Positions 61,602 through 64,000 of a DNA stretch of 64,000 nucleotides are shown in pieces (positions within the stretch are counted from its first letter, which is position 1; every line of letters starts with the position of its first letter). The position numbers and the translations under genes were made by a program. The DNA comes from Hanamia caeni (lineage in GTDB: Bacteria > Bacteroidota > Bacteroidia > Chitinophagales > Chitinophagaceae), in the NCBI RefSeq assembly GCF_003721595.1, contig NZ_RJJR01000009.1:1-64000 (forward strand). The letters run 5' to 3'. The notes below the pieces were generated by a model. That model saw nothing but the letters and a program-made list of their open reading frames with translations. It was not told the origin of the DNA and did not search any database.

Positions 61602-62825
61602 ATGAAGTTTTTTTTTATTCTATTTACCATTTCGTTCAGTCTTGGTGCAAATGCCCAACGATGCCTTACTCCGGAATATTCGCAAAAGAATTCGGAGGTC
61701 AATTCTGTAGCCAGACGGACTGCTACGATTAACACCGCAAAAAGAGCACTTCTTACAAATGAAGTCATTCAAATTCCAGTGGTGGTGCACGTTCTTTACA
61801 ATAATAGCCAGCAAAATATCAGTGATGAACAGGTGAGGTCGCAGATAATATCTTTAAATAAAGATTTTAGAAGACAGAACGCTGATACAGTAAATACACC
61901 AGCAATATTTAAAAATTTTGCTGCTGACACCAGGATCCAATTTTGCCTTGCCAAGGTGGATCCAAAAGGAAAATATACAACAGGTATTATTCGTAAATAC
62001 ACCACTCAATCCCAGTTTATTGCAGATGATGCAATGAAATTCAGCGCTCAGGGAGGCGATGATGCCTGGGATGCATCGCGATATCTTAATATTTGGGTAT
62101 GCAATCTTTTCGGCCGCACTTTAGGCTATGCGGTATTGCCCGGCAGCCCCGCCGAAAAAGACGGCGTAGTAATACACTACAGCGCCTTCGGAACCACTGG
62201 CAATGTAGTAGCTCCCTTTAATAAAGGACGAACTGCCACTCATGAAATCGGCCATTGGCTTGGTTTACAACATCTTTGGGGCGATACCGATTGTGGCGAT
62301 GATGGAATAGCAGATACGCCACCGCAACAGGGAAGCAATTCCGGATGCCCTTCATTTCCACACCTTTCTTCCTGCTCCAATAATGCCTCCGGGGATATGT
62401 TTATGAATTACATGGATTTTACAAATGATGCATGTATGAACTTGTTTACCATTAATCAGAAAGAAAAAATGAGAAGTTTGTTTAACGAAGGAGGGCCAAG
62501 AAATTCTTTCCTGGGTTCAGTTGAATGCGATAGCACTAATGCTGAGGCGGCGCCAATTCCCAAGGAGACCGGGAAATTGAAAATTTCACTTTTCCCCAAT
62601 CCTGCCATCAACATTGTAAATATAAATTCCAATATAGATTCCGAAGTGGTAGGAAGGGTTCTCAAGCTGTATGATGCCAGCGGTAAATTATGCCTCACCC
62701 AAATCATTCAATCTGGAAATACAATTTTAAAGATCAGTCATCTTACTCCAGGAATGTATATTTTAAGAATTGAAGGAGAATCCGGACCGCATATTTATAA
62801 AATAATGAAAATCGGCTCGAATTAG
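61602..62825 (+). CDS. Secreted M43 (pappalysin-like) metalloprotease with T9SS sorting domain
   Basis: A 407-residue exported zinc protease. Signal MKFFFILFTISFSLGANA; the pro/N-domain contains the typical IQIPVVVHVLYNNSQQNISD. The metzincin motif HEIGHWLGLQH begins near residue 214, and the Met-turn is MFMNYMDFTNDACMNLFT. The C-terminal 75 residues form a type IX secretion A-type sorting domain (ISLFPNPAINIVNI, KLYDASGKL, LTPGMYILRI). It is thus secreted or surface-attached and should cleave proteins outside the cell. It implies a T9SS in the host. Monocistronic. Confidence 0.95.
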   Translation: MKFFFILFTISFSLGANAQRCLTPEYSQKNSEVNSVARRTATINTAKRALLTNEVIQIPVVVHVLYNNSQQNISDEQVRSQIISLNKDFRRQNADTVNTPAIFKNFAADTRIQFCLAKVDPKGKYTTGIIRKYTTQSQFIADDAMKFSAQGGDDAWDASRYLNIWVCNLFGRTLGYAVLPGSPAEKDGVVIHYSAFGTTGNVVAPFNKGRTATHEIGHWLGLQHLWGDTDCGDDGIADTPPQQGSNSGCPSFPHLSSCSNNASGDMFMNYMDFTNDACMNLFTINQKEKMRSLFNEGGPRNSFLGSVECDSTNAEAAPIPKETGKLKISLFPNPAINIVNINSNIDSEVVGRVLKLYDASGKLCLTQIIQSGNTILKISHLTPGMYILRIEGESGPHIYKIMKIGSN

Positions 62826-62950
62826 TAAGAGTTTAAAGTTTTCCGTTCTTTAAGTAAAGGATAATTGCTATCAATTAAAAAAAGCGCTCCGCAATTACAG
62901 GCATCGGATAGTAAAACGGGAAATAATTGATTTTTTATTCGGATTAAATA

Positions 62951-63562
62951 TTACCAGTCCAAAGACTCCATAATTTTCCTGGTATTTTCAAAACTTGTAT
63001 GGTGAAAGGCCTGGATACCGGTCTTTTTTGCAGCCTGCACCAGCATATACCGATCATCAAAATAAATGCATTCTTCCGGCCGCGCCTGCGCTATGCCAAG
63101 GCCAAGAAGGTAAATACCTGGATCGGGTTTACGCATGCCCACTTCGCATGAAGTCACAAAAGCATCAAAAAAATCATGAAGCTTAAATTTTTGAATTCTG
63201 TATTGATTCAATTCGCGGGGTTCATTATTTAAAGAAATAATTTTAACATGCTCATGTTTTCTTTTCCAGTCAATAAACCACGGAAGTGTATCTGCAAGTA
63301 CCTGGGATTGTTCATACATAAAATTTATAAACTCTTCCTTCGAAAAATCTCTTTGCTTATTAAATATTGCAGTGTTCAAATAATCGTCCAATGAAATTTT
63401 TCCAATTTCATAAACATTAAAAATGAAATTGTGAAGAATGTTCATTTCTTCATAATCAATTTTAAACTTTTCAGCAGCGGCCATTCTTGATTCGTGACCC
63501 CAGCCGTTGGTAAGCAATACACCTCCAATATCTGAAAATAGAATTTTAATTTTTTGTTGCAT
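62951..63562 (-). CDS. HAD-family hydrolase
   Basis: A 203-residue HAD phosphatase-like protein. Motif I is FSDIGGVLLTNGWG: the nucleophile Asp is present, but the second Asp (DxD) is replaced by Gly, as in the haloacid dehalogenase/epoxide-hydrolase-like subgroup. Motif II is IISLNNEPRE, motif III K is in VGMRKPDPGIYLLG, and motif IV is IYFDDRYMLVQAAKKTGI. Substrate unknown. It lies 18 bp after rpiB on the same strand, so the pair may act in one sugar-phosphate pathway. Confidence 0.9.
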   Translation of the reverse strand: MQQKIKILFSDIGGVLLTNGWGHESRMAAAEKFKIDYEEMNILHNFIFNVYEIGKISLDDYLNTAIFNKQRDFSKEEFINFMYEQSQVLADTLPWFIDWKRKHEHVKIISLNNEPRELNQYRIQKFKLHDFFDAFVTSCEVGMRKPDPGIYLLGLGIAQARPEECIYFDDRYMLVQAAKKTGIQAFHHTSFENTRKIMESLDW

Positions 63563-63580
63563 AAAAATGTTATGGTAGTT

Positions 63581-64000
63581 TCAGGATTTTTTTTCTTCAA
63601 GCACTTTCACTTTTTCCAATCGCCTTTTATGTCTTTCAGCGCCGATATACTTTCCGTCAAGAAATGCCGTAATATATTCCTGGGCTGCTGCGTAGCCGGT
63701 CACTCTTCCCCCGAGGCAAATCAAATTCATGTCATCATCTTCCACGCCCTGGTGAGCGGAAAAATAATCATTAATCAGCGCTGCACGTATGCCATTTATT
63801 TTGTTTGCAGCGAAGCAGGCTCCTACTCCACTGCCGCAAATTGCTATTCCCCTGAAAACTTCTCCTGCGGCCACTGCGCGCGCTAACGGGATTATAAAAT
63901 CAGGATAATCATCAGTAGACATCAGCTCATAGGCGCCATAGTCTTGCACTTCGTAGCCTTTGTTTTCCAAAAAAATTTTGGTTGTGTTTTTTAATTCAAA
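63581..64000 (-). CDS. rpiB: Ribose-5-phosphate isomerase B (5'-truncated by window edge)
   Basis: The visible 139 residues cover most of RpiB (about 150). The frame stays open to the right edge of the window (FELKNTTKIFLENKGYEV), so the start lies outside. The active-site Cys is in GIAICGSGVGACFAANK, and the family motif NDYFSAHQGVEDDDMNLICLGGRVTG is complete. It interconverts ribulose-5-phosphate and ribose-5-phosphate; LacA/LacB-type activity on galactose-6-phosphate cannot be excluded. Followed after 18 bp by the HAD hydrolase gene. Confidence 0.94.
   Translation of the reverse strand, partial: FELKNTTKIFLENKGYEVQDYGAYELMSTDDYPDFIIPLARAVAAGEVFRGIAICGSGVGACFAANKINGIRAALINDYFSAHQGVEDDDMNLICLGGRVTGYAAAQEYITAFLDGKYIGAERHKRRLEKVKVLEEKKS

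Noticed and set aside
1..64000. tRNA, rRNA or riboswitch genes
   Set aside because: No cloverleaf, rRNA-like stretch or known riboswitch core was recognised by eye on either strand; a covariance search would be needed to exclude weak cases.

Overview
The window looks like a chromosomal segment of a Bacteroidota bacterium, most likely family Chitinophagaceae. This is judged from sequence alone: low GC, almost no Shine-Dalgarno motifs, a type IX secretion sorting domain, HU-CCDC81, DUF4251, DUF2905 and DUF6496 proteins, a RES/Xre toxin-antitoxin pair, a fused aspartokinase/homoserine dehydrogenase, and plant-cell-wall enzymes. No tRNA, rRNA, CRISPR array, phage or complete insertion sequence was found.

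Region 1 (1 to about 7.4 kb) is accessory DNA. Genes between 107 and 5604 all lie on the minus strand. They are separated by four imperfect inverted repeats whose ends resemble integron attC core sites (39-99, 815-1015, 3583-3779, 4754-4951). I read this as an integron-type gene-cassette array without a visible integrase. Its cargo is a coiled-coil protein, a cupin/FAD-monooxygenase/SnoaL trio, an AbiJ-NTD4 abortive-infection-like protein and a small membrane protein. Next come a scrambled REP-associated transposase remnant and a 42-bp tandem repeat. Region 2 (7.4-12.3 kb) holds a GC-rich fibronectin-type gene, REP-like palindromes with GTTTAG arrays, and a hexuronate transporter/uronate isomerase operon.

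Region 3 (12.3-17.3 kb) has a duplicated-domain lipoprotein and then a tight three-gene operon: patatin-like phospholipase, a deoxyribosyltransferase-like/DUF4071 protein, and a TIR-domain protein. This is the best candidate in the window for an undescribed immune-type system. Region 4 (17.3-40.9 kb) mixes secreted carbohydrate-active enzymes (apiosidase-like, an unassigned large enzyme, a CE15-like esterase) with housekeeping genes: an operon of a DUF2520-type protein, a KdsC-like phosphatase, a UbiA prenyltransferase and Maf; topA; a TamB-like giant; cinA; and folate-pathway pabB/pabC. It also holds a subclass B1-type metallo-beta-lactamase and a GDSL-like hydrolase.

Region 5 (40.9-64 kb) contains a large TPR protein with an outer-membrane barrel partner, an HU-like protein, a methyltransferase, small conserved proteins and an M1 aminopeptidase. 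The RES/Xre pair follows, then the threonine operon thrABC preceded by a probable Thr/Ile leader peptide, TatA, an ABC ATPase with a TolC-type channel, a secreted M43 metalloprotease with a T9SS tail, a HAD hydrolase and the 5'-truncated rpiB at the window edge. A short motif (TTnTTnnGTTTACTG-like) recurs in many intergenic gaps across the whole window and is unexplained.
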